Counted from the first letter of the stretch, positions 1-7,482 are shown. The stretch is 18,880 nt of DNA from an uncultured Paenibacillaceae bacterium (GCA_946478845.1 CAMLDI010000046.1:1-18880), one strand, 5' to 3'. Numbers and translations: made by a program. The notes: generated by a model not told the origin, from the sequence alone.

Positions 1-66
1 ACATTCAACATTATACACGTATATCCTATTGAATGCAAGAATTTCTAAGCATTTTTCTTTCAAACA

Positions 67-121
67 CTCAGACTTTTTTTATTCTATCTTATCTATTATT
101 AAAAGGCAAGGAGAGTCTGAG
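67..121. repeat. Inverted repeat downstream of selB
   Basis: The 8-bp arms CTCAGACT (67-74) and AGTCTGAG (114-121) are perfect reverse complements around a 39-nt AT-rich loop. The repeat lies just past the 3' end of selB. There is no T-tract directly after either arm, so a normal intrinsic terminator is not supported. Nothing else is recognisable in positions 1-152. Confidence 0.3.
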
Positions 122-152
122 CGACCCTCCTTAAATTATTCATTATTCATTT

Positions 153-2090
153 TTAGATCCAGACCCTTCCCTCTGCCCTGCGACTGGTTAACTTTTGAGC
201 ATCTAAGGATTCAAGAAAAGGAATTAAATATTTACGGGAAAGCCCCAGGGCTTCTTTAGCAACAGCAGGGGTAATCACTGTTCCCTGCGGGCTTGCCTGG
301 CGAAGTTTTTTTACTCCCTTCTCCCATTCTTTCCTTATTATATAGAGATCCTCTGTGAGGGGGAAAACTTCCTTTCTTTGGATCAGGTAGGCTGTATAAT
401 CCGTAGCAATGTGTTCAGGCAATTTATGTTCTTTTATTAAGGTTGACCATGCTGGAGGTGTAAGGCCAGCATGGAGTAACTCCTTTGCAATTAGCGAACA
501 AGCTTCCCGGTATTTTTCTGGAGGATGGGGTGCAAAATCACAGAGCCATACCAACTCCCCTTCTTCATTAATTAAATGAAGATTGTCTGCCTCTACTAAA
601 AAGTGGCGCCATATGCGGTCCGTTAGAAAATGAAAACGGGCACTTTTTAAAGCCGCCTTACTCATTCCCATGCGCAAAGGATTACGGGAATGGTAACTTT
701 TAAGTTCTTCAGTTAATTCCCCAAGCCATTGCTGGAAAGCACTTTTGGAAATAAAGATTACGTTGTTCCCGCCATCTTGCCGGGAAACCTCTCTGCCAAG
801 AGGTAAAAGATGGCCCTCTTCAACAAGTTTTTCTAAAATAGAAGTAATTTCTTCTTTTCCAATGACCAGGTGTTGCAGCAAATCATCCCTGGTACTAAAC
901 TGCCTTGTTTCGATATAGTGGAGAACCCTTTCTTTTGGGTCACCTTTGGCCAATCGTTGCAGGTAATCCACTGTCTCTTTCCCAAAGGGATGGCGTTCCC
1001 CATAGGGGTCTAGAACCTGCCCCCCACCTAAAGTAACAGGAGGTGTTGGCCTGCGGAGAATAAAGGCATCTCCTTTTTTGGAAGTAATCTTTTTTTCCAG
1101 GTATAGTTGGGCCAGGACGTCCTCCCCAGGGTTCAGGTTATTTCTATCGAAGAAAATAAGAGTGCCATCCACTTCCGATGTGCCAATATGAAGGCGCACT
1201 TTGCTCCGTTGTTTCAGGGGGAAATCCAGATGTTTCAAAAGATGAAACCGAATATCCAGGCGCTGGGTAGGGTGATAAAAGCCCGGGGCTGTAAGGGTCA
1301 TCCCTCTTGAAACCTGATTAAGGTCCACGCCTGTAATGTTCAAAGCAGTCCTCTGCCCGGCACAAGCATGACTGGTTTTCTCGTTATGCACCTGCACCCG
1401 GCGCACACGTACTTCCTGCCCTCCTGGCAATAACTGCAACCGTTCTTCCTCTTTCACAGTCCCTTCATAAATGGTCCCTGTAACAACAGTACCCGCCCCT
1501 TTAATCGTAAAGGCACGGTCAATGGGCATACGGAAAGGAGCCGTATAAGGACGGAGAGGAACATCATGAAGTTGCCCGGCAATGTTCTGAAGGAGTGCAT
1601 CGATTCCCTCATTGGTTTTGCTGCTTACCGGGAGGATGGGGACATTCTCTAAAAAGGTTCCCCTTGCCCACTCCCTTACCTCTTCCTGCACCATGGAGAG
1701 CCATTCCAGGTCAACGAGATCAACTTTCGTCAATACAATGATTCCCTTTTGGATTCCCAGGTAGCCTAATATATCTACATGTTCTTTTGTTTGGGGCATA
1801 ATCCCCTCATCAGCGGCAATGACGAGAACAACCAGGTCAATGCCCGCTGCCCCGGCAATCATTTGACGGATGAAACGCTCATGCCCTGGCACATCAACAA
1901 GGCCTACCGTTTGTCCATCGGGAAGTTGACAGGGGGCAAAACCTAACTCAATGGAAATATTCCGTTCTTTTTCTTCTTTAAGGCGGTCTGTTTCTACTCC
2001 TGTCATAGCCCGGGTCAATGAGGTTTTTCCATGGTCAATATGACCCGCAATGCCAATGGTATGATGAATTTGCAATAATCCGTCCTTCAT
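153..2090 (-). CDS. selB: Selenocysteine-specific elongation factor SelB
   Basis: SelB is the EF-Tu-like GTPase that carries Sec-tRNA(Sec) to the ribosome at UGA codons followed by a SECIS element. The 645-aa protein opens with a complete G domain: G1 GHIDHGKT (16-23), the SelB-like ISIELGFA stretch (45-52), G3 DVPGHE (66-71) and G4 TKVD (121-124). Translation-factor beta-barrel domains follow, then a long C-terminal half (from about residue 385) of winged-helix type, which in the family binds SECIS RNA. The length fits the family (E. coli 614 aa). The ATG has an AAAGGAG site upstream. It is divergent from tRNA-Sec, which starts 139 bp away. The identification is firm. selA and selD are not in the window. 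Confidence 0.97.
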   Translation of the reverse strand: MKDGLLQIHHTIGIAGHIDHGKTSLTRAMTGVETDRLKEEKERNISIELGFAPCQLPDGQTVGLVDVPGHERFIRQMIAGAAGIDLVVLVIAADEGIMPQTKEHVDILGYLGIQKGIIVLTKVDLVDLEWLSMVQEEVREWARGTFLENVPILPVSSKTNEGIDALLQNIAGQLHDVPLRPYTAPFRMPIDRAFTIKGAGTVVTGTIYEGTVKEEERLQLLPGGQEVRVRRVQVHNEKTSHACAGQRTALNITGVDLNQVSRGMTLTAPGFYHPTQRLDIRFHLLKHLDFPLKQRSKVRLHIGTSEVDGTLIFFDRNNLNPGEDVLAQLYLEKKITSKKGDAFILRRPTPPVTLGGGQVLDPYGERHPFGKETVDYLQRLAKGDPKERVLHYIETRQFSTRDDLLQHLVIGKEEITSILEKLVEEGHLLPLGREVSRQDGGNNVIFISKSAFQQWLGELTEELKSYHSRNPLRMGMSKAALKSARFHFLTDRIWRHFLVEADNLHLINEEGELVWLCDFAPHPPEKYREACSLIAKELLHAGLTPPAWSTLIKEHKLPEHIATDYTAYLIQRKEVFPLTEDLYIIRKEWEKGVKKLRQASPQGTVITPAVAKEALGLSRKYLIPFLESLDAQKLTSRRAEGRVWI

Positions 2091-2132
2091 GCAACTGCTC
2101 TCCTTTATTATTCCATGGCTTTCTATTTGAAT

Positions 2133-2160
2133 TTGGATAGGTTTTGGGTTATGATATTAT
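2133..2160 (+). promoter_or_regulatory. Candidate promoter for tRNA-Sec
   Basis: A TTGGAT -35-like hexamer (2133-2138) and a TATTAT -10-like hexamer (2155-2160) are separated by 16 bp in the selB-selC intergenic region, about 70 bp before the tRNA. A second possible -10, TATAAA, lies at 2164-2169. The choice between them is inference. Confidence 0.35.
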
Positions 2161-2229
2161 CCATATAAAATACTACGGGGGGTACTCCCTCTGGTACTAG
2201 TATAGCCTAAAGGAAAAGAAATTGCATAT

Positions 2230-2325
2230 GGGGGTGGATGGGGTGCTGGTGCCCCTCCCGGTCTTCAAAACCGAGTGGGACCTCAGTTGGGGTCTGGTGG
2301 GTTCGATTCCCACACACTCCCGCCA
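2230..2325 (+). tRNA. selC: tRNA-Sec (anticodon TCA)
   Basis: This 96-nt tRNA reads UGA through the anticodon TCA at 2265-2267 in the loop CTTCAAA. It shows the selenocysteine hallmarks: a long acceptor stem starting GGGGGTG and ending CCCGCCA with discriminator G, an extended D arm (GGGGTGC / GCCCC), a long variable arm and a T arm GTGGG-TTCGATT-CCCAC. CCA is encoded. The size matches E. coli selC (95 nt). One mismatch (G/A) appears at the eighth acceptor pair. The gene lies divergent to selB. Its last 10 bases form part of the attL core of the inserted island. Confidence 0.96.
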
Positions 2326-2330
2326 ATAAA
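2316..2330 (+). repeat. attL: island core repeat in the tRNA-Sec 3' end
   Basis: The 15-mer ACTCCCGCCAATAAA covers the last 10 nt of tRNA-Sec plus 5 nt. It recurs exactly at 5417-5431. An integrase remnant follows directly, which is the usual order for tRNA-targeting elements. Confidence 0.85.
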
Positions 2331-2336
2331 TCCAAT

Positions 2337-2432
2337 AACGGTAAGGGTTTCGGTGTTTTATCGTTGTTTTATGAACGGTAATTTTACACGTATTACCCCG
2401 ACGTATTTTACCCGATTTACGGATACACCGTT
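2337..2432 (+). repeat. Short repeats between attL and the integrase remnant
   Basis: AACGGTAA occurs at 2337-2344 and 2374-2381, with an inverted ACCGTT at 2427-2432. Two near-tandem 13-14-nt units that start ACGTATT and end CCCG occupy 2388-2400 and 2401-2414. Integrases of this type bind repeated arm sites beside the core, so these may be arm-type sites. That role is inference from position. Confidence 0.35.
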
Positions 2433-2528
2433 GGTAACCGATAAAGGGAAACCGTGTGTAATAAAAAGCATTTATAGCCTGCTATTAACGTGATGTACGC
2501 AAATAACGTTATAGGAGGTTTTTTATTT

Positions 2529-2795
2529 ATGACAATACGAAAATTAAAACGACAAGGTACTTTAAAGCAAAGTGAAAAGTGTACCGAAGGGCTTTCACCC
2601 CGTACATTAGATGATTACGAAACTAACTTTGGTTATCTATTGGACTTTATAGGCGGTGATCCGTTTAGCCTACAAAAAATACTCAGGCATAAGGATATGA
2701 CTATGACCCGTAGGTATATACAGATGGCTAACGCCAACGTTAAAGACCATCACGAACAGTTTAGCCCGATTAACAGCTTATTTAAAAACAAATAA
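2529..2795 (+). pseudogene. Tyrosine recombinase (integrase) remnant, internally deleted
   Basis: An 88-aa in-frame ORF starts at ATG 2529 behind AGGAGG (2513-2518). Residues about 8-41 resemble the start of an integrase core-binding domain (...SPRTLDDYETNF...). From about residue 42 it jumps to the extreme C-terminus of the catalytic domain: LQKILRHKDMTMTRRYIQM, with the conserved His and the nucleophile Tyr of RRY. The central part, including the catalytic Arg and the HxxR motif, is absent; family members are normally about 300-400 aa. The fusion falls near FIGGDPF, consistent with an in-frame deletion between short similar segments. It should be inactive as a recombinase, which would fix the island in place. 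Confidence 0.8.
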
Positions 2796-2927
2796 AACGC
2801 AAACACGGAGAGGGCTTAACGCCTTACCCCGTTTTATTGTCTGCGTAACCTTTTAAATAGGAAGATATACAGCTTACCGTTTAGCACTAACCCGCACAGG
2901 GACAGTAGAGACAATGGAAAAGGTACT

Positions 2928-3032
2928 ATGACACCATACAACAGCCCACACGAGGTACAGAAAGGACAGGAGAACAGCAAGGAAAAGAACGTATATGTAC
3001 CATTTTTGAAACCTTTTGGTAGGATTTTTTAA
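2928..3032 (+). CDS. Possible 34-aa small ORF
   Basis: An ATG at 2928 opens 34 codons rich in Lys, Glu and Pro, ending at TAA 3030-3032. It has no convincing ribosome site and no recognisable domain. It could be a relic of an element gene. The stretch 2796-2927 shows only an imperfect palindromic segment around 2808-2846 and no gene. Confidence 0.15.
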   Translation: MTPYNSPHEVQKGQENSKEKNVYVPFLKPFGRIF

Positions 3033-3075
3033 CAAGAATAGGGGAGGCTATGCTTTAGGAAAGGGTGATGAGGTT

Positions 3076-3567
3076 ATGACAATAAAAATTCAAAGAATAG
3101 TTAATGTTGCTATGGTCTTACTATCGTGGTTAACAGTACCCTCATTAGGTTCACGTAACATAAAAAGATTTCTTCCTGCCTCATTTCTTATTTTTCTATT
3201 AGAGTTTTTTCATGCACGAATTGGAAAAAAACAAAGGTGGTGGGTTTTCTATAATAAACCTAAATCTTTCCGTTTTGGGGAGTTACCCTTTGAAATTGGT
3301 CCGTTTATACCAATGTCCATGTGGTTTCTAAAGTGGACTTACGGAAATTTTAAATGGTTTATTTTACTTAATGGAATTACACATGCTTTCTTTGCATATC
3401 CATTCACATATTTAGCAAGGAAACTTAGGTATTATACATTGGTACGAATTAATAACTTTCAGTTTTTCCTTTACTTCTTTTATAAGGCACTTTTATTATA
3501 TTGGTTTCAATATCTTTTTGAAACTAAAAGAAAAAAGTATGGGGTGGTTAAGGATTTCACTAATTGA
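3076..3567 (+). CDS. Small integral membrane protein, unknown function
   Basis: The 163-aa reading starts at ATG 3076 (MTIKIQRIVN), behind the purine-rich AAAGGGTGATGAGG. An upstream in-frame TTG at 3016 lacks a good ribosome site. The protein is very hydrophobic and aromatic, with about four to five membrane segments (about 8-24, 31-46, 72-88, 93-110, 125-147). A motif FELPFxIGPFIPxxMW-like region is visible at about residues 69-85, and the tail is basic. It resembles a family of unnamed Bacillus membrane proteins. No function can be assigned. It is the only plus-strand cargo gene in the island. Confidence 0.65.
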   Translation: MTIKIQRIVNVAMVLLSWLTVPSLGSRNIKRFLPASFLIFLLEFFHARIGKKQRWWVFYNKPKSFRFGELPFEIGPFIPMSMWFLKWTYGNFKWFILLNGITHAFFAYPFTYLARKLRYYTLVRINNFQFFLYFFYKALLLYWFQYLFETKRKKYGVVKDFTN

Positions 3568-3633
3568 AAAGCAGCGATCCCCATAAAAAATTTTTTGCCA
3601 GTTTTTCTATAACCTTTTGGGACTATTCAAGGC

Positions 3634-3675
3634 ATAAAAAAGAGAGGACTAAAGGCATTTAAAACCCCTGTCCTC
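3634..3675 (-). terminator. Intrinsic terminator of the sigma/anti-sigma operon
   Basis: On the minus strand GAGGAC-AGGGG pairs with CCTTT-A-GTCCTC (one bulged A, two G-U pairs), followed by TCTTTTTTAT. The 5' arm overlaps the TGA stop of the upstream gene at 3674-3676. Confidence 0.7.
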
Positions 3676-3916
3676 ATTCTTCTATTAGTCCCTCAGTAAC
3701 AAAGTATTCTTTTATGATGTTTGGATTTACCTTTAATTCTTTAGCTATTTCCTGAGGAGTGTAATCGTCCCATATCATTTGGTGGAAATTGTTAAAAACC
3801 ACAGTGTTCTTCTTCTTTTCCCTAGGCTTATACTTATTTATATGGTCTAGTACCATCATCAGCGTAATTATAGCCACAGCTACTATAAATTCAATCAACT
3901 CATAGTAGGTCTTCAA
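3674..3916 (-). CDS. Small protein with N-terminal TM and HTH-like C-terminus
   Basis: This 80-aa protein is the third gene of the sigma operon, 9 bp behind the anti-sigma gene. Residues about 6-24 form one membrane helix. A basic linker (KYKPREKKK) follows, then a C-terminal segment PQEIAKELKVNPNIIKEYF that reads like a small helix-turn-helix. The start is TTG 3916 and the ribosome site is poor, so it may be translated by coupling to the gene in front. No family is recognised. A role beside the sigma factor is suggested only by position. Confidence 0.6.
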   Translation of the reverse strand: MKTYYELIEFIVAVAIITLMMVLDHINKYKPREKKKNTVVFNNFHQMIWDDYTPQEIAKELKVNPNIIKEYFVTEGLIEE

Positions 3917-3925
3917 AATATAATT

Positions 3926-4816
3926 TTATTGCTCAACCATCGATAAAAGTATTTTCTCCATTTCCTCTTTGGACAATATGTCTGCAATCATGCTAATTTT
4001 ATAGCCCTGATCTGGAACTTCAATCCTCATCCCTTTTACATTGGTATCATCAGAATATGCGTAAACCAATTTATAATTTTTCACCTTGTAAGAATCGAAA
4101 TGAGCAAACCACCCTATTTCATCTTTTTCATTGGAATCTAATTTTTCGTGGACAGTATAAAATCCAAACTCACCTTTTCTATACTGTAACTTTACAATGG
4201 GGTCCTTTCCGATATTGTTCTCCTTAGTACGAGCTTCTATTTCTTCTAATTTATACCCCTCTGGTAAAAAGGTCGGCTTATTTATAGGATAACTTACCAT
4301 CTTTTGCGCTTCTTCCAATGTATGAGTAGTAAGGCTTCTTATTTTTTCTTCATACTTTTTTCCTTGTAACGCAATTTCTTTTAACCTCTTTTGCTCTTCT
4401 GGAGTGGGCACTTTTCGATTTTCTAAGACCATTTTATTTTTTATTTCGATATGTTCTCTAACTAAGCGACTGTAATCAGCAAATTCCTCTGCTGAAAGAT
4501 ACTTTTTTAATACCGCTAAATGTTGTTCTACTGCTGATAAATTTTCCTTCTCATTAGGATAGGTTTCAATAAATTTTTCTTTAGAACCAAACACCTGAGT
4601 CATTAATGTTTCGGTTGCAGTTGAAATATAAGAACCTCCAAATATCCATGTGATCCCTATAATCGCTATTGAAGCTACTGAAGCGATAATCCATTTAAGA
4701 TATCTTGACTTTTTCTTTTCATTCCTCTTGTATTGATTAACAGCTAATTCTACTCTCGTATGTAACTCTTTAGGAATTTCAATATCTTGAAATTCTTTCT
4801 TCATTTCATCATTCAT
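3926..4816 (-). CDS. ECF anti-sigma factor (DUF3600/DUF4367-like)
   Basis: This 296-aa membrane-anchored regulator likely holds its partner sigma factor inactive until an envelope signal arrives. A short basic cytoplasmic part (1-40) is followed by one TM helix (about 41-60). Next is a helical, charged extracytoplasmic region (about 75-165) resembling the Bacillus ECF negative-effector domain DUF3600, then a C-terminal region (about 170-296, motif PTFLPEGYKLEE) typical of DUF4367. The gene overlaps the sigma gene by 8 bp, and its ATG has AAAAAGGAGG seven nt upstream inside that gene, so translation is coupled. The pairing is strong; the inducing signal is unknown. Confidence 0.85.
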   Translation of the reverse strand: MNDEMKKEFQDIEIPKELHTRVELAVNQYKRNEKKKSRYLKWIIASVASIAIIGITWIFGGSYISTATETLMTQVFGSKEKFIETYPNEKENLSAVEQHLAVLKKYLSAEEFADYSRLVREHIEIKNKMVLENRKVPTPEEQKRLKEIALQGKKYEEKIRSLTTHTLEEAQKMVSYPINKPTFLPEGYKLEEIEARTKENNIGKDPIVKLQYRKGEFGFYTVHEKLDSNEKDEIGWFAHFDSYKVKNYKLVYAYSDDTNVKGMRIEVPDQGYKISMIADILSKEEMEKILLSMVEQ

Positions 4817-5336
4817 AAATATCCTCCTTTTTCAACTGAATTCGAAGCTTTTCTAAAGAACGATATAAGAGCGTTTTGACAGTGCCTAATGGCAACTCTA
4901 TGATTTTGGAAATCTCCGTAAATGTATAGTTGTAAAAATACTTTAAAACCACTACACTTTTTTCATTTTCATTTAACCTTTCAATTATGTCTCTTAGCGT
5001 TAAACGAAGGGCACAATCATTTTCATTTGAAACGGTGTACTCTGGACCTTCTAATCTTAATGGGACAATTTTCTTATCTTTTTTCAATAGATTTATTGCG
5101 CAGTTTATCGTGATTCTAATGAGCCAGGTTTTAAAATACTCAGGATTTTTCAAAGTATGAATCTTACTAATTGCCTTATAAGCTGTATCCTGAACAACAT
5201 CAAGGGCGTCATTTTTATTTTTTACATACACATAGGCAATTCGATAAATATCTTCTTCATAATTTTGAAAAAGTGTCAAAAATGCTTTCCCATCGCCTTT
5301 CTGTGCTTTCTTTACTAAGTTCTGAATGGGTCTCAC
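4809..5336 (-). CDS. RNA polymerase ECF sigma factor
   Basis: This about 175-aa sigma-70 family protein has region 2 at about 20-85 (DALDVVQDTAYKAI, then FKTWLIRITINCA) and region 4 at about 115-170 (ISKIIELPLGTVKTLLYRSLEKLR). It lacks regions 1 and 3, as expected for an ECF factor. It would direct polymerase to a small stress regulon, usually including its own promoter, under control of the adjacent anti-sigma. The start is uncertain. GTG at 5336 lies inside the AAAGGGGGTGA ribosome site, while ATT at 5327-5325 sits 8 nt after GGGGG and gives a start MQNLVKKAQKGD. The operon begins about 80 bp inside attR. Confidence 0.9.
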   Translation of the reverse strand: MRPIQNLVKKAQKGDGKAFLTLFQNYEEDIYRIAYVYVKNKNDALDVVQDTAYKAISKIHTLKNPEYFKTWLIRITINCAINLLKKDKKIVPLRLEGPEYTVSNENDCALRLTLRDIIERLNENEKSVVVLKYFYNYTFTEISKIIELPLGTVKTLLYRSLEKLRIQLKKEDIYE

Positions 5337-5416
5337 CCCCTTTTTTGTCTTTTACTAATTAGACAATCCACTTAATTGATTAGCTTCAATAATGTAAATT
5401 TCTGTTACTAAAATAT

Positions 5417-5431
5417 ACTCCCGCCAATAAA
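5417..5431 (+). repeat. attR: second island core repeat
   Basis: This is an exact copy of the attL 15-mer. It is followed by AAAACAAAGGG and the hairpin terminator, the sequence expected to have followed selC before insertion. Confidence 0.85.
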
Positions 5432-5438
5432 AAACAAA

Positions 5439-5480
5439 GGGTTTTAGCCAGTCTACACTGTGCTAAAACCCTTTTTATTT
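5439..5480. terminator. Bidirectional terminator, probably the original selC terminator
   Basis: GGGTTTTAGC (5439-5448) pairs perfectly with GCTAAAACCC (5462-5471). The loop contains a further CAGT/ACTG pair. TTTTTATTTT follows on the plus strand and TTTGTTTTTT on the minus strand. It lies 8 bp past attR, so before the island inserted it would have followed tRNA-Sec by about 13 nt. It may also end mqo transcription. Nothing else is visible in 5481-5586. Confidence 0.85.
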
Positions 5481-5586
5481 TGTGAAAATCTATTCTATTA
5501 ATTTTACGTTTTTAGTCACAAACCCCATGTTTAAATATTGAATAATGGAGGTATAATCATCACAAAAGGTATTTAAGAAATCTTGA

Positions 5587-7101
5587 TTAGCGTGCCATCT
5601 GTAATTTCTGTTTTTGGCTTAAGTTTAAACCAAGGCTTTGATCCGCTAAAGCATGAATATCATCGATCAGCTCGAGGTTTTGTAATAATGACAGGCCATA
5701 AGAAGGAATCATTTCTTTAATTTTTGGTTCCCACTCTTTCATATGTTGCGGGAAGCATTTACTCATTACTTCTAGCATAACAGGTACAGCTGTAGAAGCA
5801 CCTGGAGAAGCACCAAGCAATGCTGCAATTGAACCGTCAGCGGCACTAACAACTTCGGTACCAAATTGAAGGGTTCCTTTGCCTTCTGCCTCAGTATCTT
5901 TAATAACTTGTACACGTTGGCCTGCAACTACGATTTCCCAATCCTCTGTTTTGGCGTCTGGAATAAACTCCCGTAATTCTTCCATGCGCTGTTCTTTTGA
6001 TAACATTACCTGCTCGATGAGGTATTTTGTCAATGAAACGTTTTTCGCGCCTGCTGCCATCATTGTTATTACATTATCTGGTTTTACGGAAGTTAACAAA
6101 TCGCACATTGAACCGGTTTTTAAGAACTTCGGTGAAAAGCCTGCAAAAGGTCCAAATAACAAGGATTTCTTATGATCAATAAATCTTGTGTCAAGGTGAG
6201 GCACAGACATTGGTGGAGCCCCAACTTTAGCTTTTCCATATACTTTAGCATGATGTTGCGCTACAACTTCCGGTTTGGAGCAAACCAGGAACAGACCACT
6301 TACAGGGAATCCTCCAATATGTTTTCCTTCTGGAATACCGGATTTTTGCAGTAAATGAAGGCTTCCGCCGCCGCCGCCAATAAAGACAAATTTTGCTGTA
6401 TGGCGTTCTACTTTACCGTTTTCGAGATTCCGCACTTTCAAACTCCAGGAACCATCGCTGGTACGTTTAATATCATCAACTTTTTGTTTGTACTTAACAT
6501 CTACGTTTTGACTCTGTAAGTGATCAAACAACAAGCGTGTTAAAGCGCCAAAGTTAACATCAGTTCCAGAGTTGATTTTTGTTGCAGCAATCATTTCATC
6601 ACCCGGACGGTCTTTCATCATCAGGGGAATCCATTCCCTCAGTTTTCCATGGTCATCGGAGTATTCCATGCCATGGAATAGAGGATTGTTTTTCATGGCT
6701 TCAAAACGTTTTCTTAAGAAATTTACATTATCTTCCCCTTGTACAAAACTCATATGAGGCAGTGGCATAATAAATTCCTTAGGATTACGTAACAGATTGC
6801 TGTTTACAAGATAAGACCAGAACTGCAGTGAAACTTGAAATTGCTCATTAATTTTAATAGCTTTATCAATATTGATCGATCCGTCAGGTTTTTCTTCGGT
6901 GTAGTTAAGCTCACACAGCGCCGCATGCCCCGTCCCCGCATTATTCCATTCGTTAGAACTTTCCTCTCCTGAGTTATCAAGCTTCTCAAACACTTTAATT
7001 TCCCAGTTCGGTACTAATTCCTTCAGAAGTGTTCCCAAAGTGGCACTCATGATACCCGCACCAATTAAGATAACGTCTGTTTTAGATTGTCTGTTGCTCA
7101 T
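5587..7101 (-). CDS. mqo: Malate:quinone oxidoreductase
   Basis: This FAD-dependent peripheral membrane enzyme oxidises malate to oxaloacetate and reduces quinone, as part of the TCA cycle and respiratory chain. The 504-aa length is normal for the family. The N-terminus has the dinucleotide-binding motif GAGIMS (14-19), followed by the Mqo signature [16 protein letters not shown] (53-68). Further family stretches include [18 protein letters not shown] and [18 protein letters not shown] near the C-terminus. ATG 7101 has only a modest AGGGATGG ribosome site. The gene stands alone, with an unusually long upstream region holding a leader hairpin and three palindromes. Confidence 0.96.
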   Translation of the reverse strand: MSNRQSKTDVILIGAGIMSATLGTLLKELVPNWEIKVFEKLDNSGEESSNEWNNAGTGHAALCELNYTEEKPDGSINIDKAIKINEQFQVSLQFWSYLVNSNLLRNPKEFIMPLPHMSFVQGEDNVNFLRKRFEAMKNNPLFHGMEYSDDHGKLREWIPLMMKDRPGDEMIAATKINSGTDVNFGALTRLLFDHLQSQNVDVKYKQKVDDIKRTSDGSWSLKVRNLENGKVERHTAKFVFIGGGGGSLHLLQKSGIPEGKHIGGFPVSGLFLVCSKPEVVAQHHAKVYGKAKVGAPPMSVPHLDTRFIDHKKSLLFGPFAGFSPKFLKTGSMCDLLTSVKPDNVITMMAAGAKNVSLTKYLIEQVMLSKEQRMEELREFIPDAKTEDWEIVVAGQRVQVIKDTEAEGKGTLQFGTEVVSAADGSIAALLGASPGASTAVPVMLEVMSKCFPQHMKEWEPKIKEMIPSYGLSLLQNLELIDDIHALADQSLGLNLSQKQKLQMAR

Positions 7102-7146
7102 TTTTTACCATCCCTAATCCCCTAAGAATTTGCAGAAAGGATGTAG

Positions 7147-7182
7147 GCGCTCCTGCTAAAGCGTTATAGCAACACAGGGCGC
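7147..7182 (-). promoter_or_regulatory. GC-rich hairpin in the mqo leader
   Basis: On the minus strand GCGC-CC and TGCTA pair in nested order with TAGCA and GG-a-GCGC around an 8-nt loop, in an otherwise AT-rich intergenic region. It ends about 45 nt before the mqo ATG, so it probably sits in the 5' UTR. No known riboswitch consensus was recognised. Confidence 0.35.
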
Positions 7183-7260
7183 GACCTGGCCATACACCTT
7201 TTCTGGATCAAAAATAACCTCTCCAAGTCATCCACTATTTTTACAGATTACAAACATATA

Positions 7261-7437
7261 CTATTATATAATAGTTTCTATTAATTTTAAAGTTAAAAAC
7301 ATTATCTATTATATAATAGTTTAGAGTCGCTAAGAAGCTAGTAAAAAGTGGAAAGTCCGTAAAACAATGACTTAATTTAACTTTTCACTCCAACTTCTAT
7401 GTTATTTTATTCACAAACATACTTTATTATATAATAG
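7261..7437. repeat. Three copies of a 14-bp palindrome upstream of mqo
   Basis: CTATTATATAATAG, a perfect palindrome, occurs at 7261-7274 and 7306-7319. A one-base variant (TTATTATATAATAG) lies at 7424-7437. Each is preceded by a related AMAAACAT stretch and followed by TT, so the repeated unit is about 26 bp. The palindrome contains TATAAT on both strands. Three copies in the mqo promoter region suggest operators for a dimeric regulator. The regulator is unknown. The region 7102-7501 holds no gene. Confidence 0.6.
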
Positions 7438-7482
7438 TTATAAAGTATTTAAAAGCTACTAAAAGTCTTGTAAAAAATGGAA

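Larger units (their letters stand above)
2316..5431. mobile_element. Decayed integrative element (about 3.1 kb) in selC
   Basis: The element is bounded by the exact 15-bp repeat (attL 2316-2330, attR 5417-5431). It carries, in order, a deleted tyrosine-integrase gene at the tRNA end, a possible 34-aa ORF, a small membrane protein, and a minus-strand sigma/anti-sigma/small-protein operon. There are no replication, conjugation or phage structural genes, so it is a remnant rather than a mobile element today. Joining position 2330 to 5432 puts the terminator at 5439-5480 13 nt behind the tRNA CCA, which fits the pre-insertion arrangement. tRNA 3' ends, including selC in enterobacteria, are known integration targets. 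Confidence 0.8.

Noticed and set aside
1107..1310. Plus-strand ORF of 67 codons inside selB
   Set aside because: It is antisense to the well-conserved SelB coding region, has no ribosome site and no recognisable product.
2275..2493. 72-codon ORF beginning inside tRNA-Sec
   Set aside because: It starts within the tRNA variable arm and runs through the att/arm-site region; it has no ribosome site and an implausible composition.
3586..3597. AAAAAATTTTTT palindrome after the island membrane protein as a terminator
   Set aside because: It has no GC-rich stem or loop, so it would not form a stable hairpin terminator.
7261..7437. CRISPR-like array
   Set aside because: There are only three short palindromic repeats with irregular spacing (45 and about 118 bp) and no cas genes, so operator sites are more likely.
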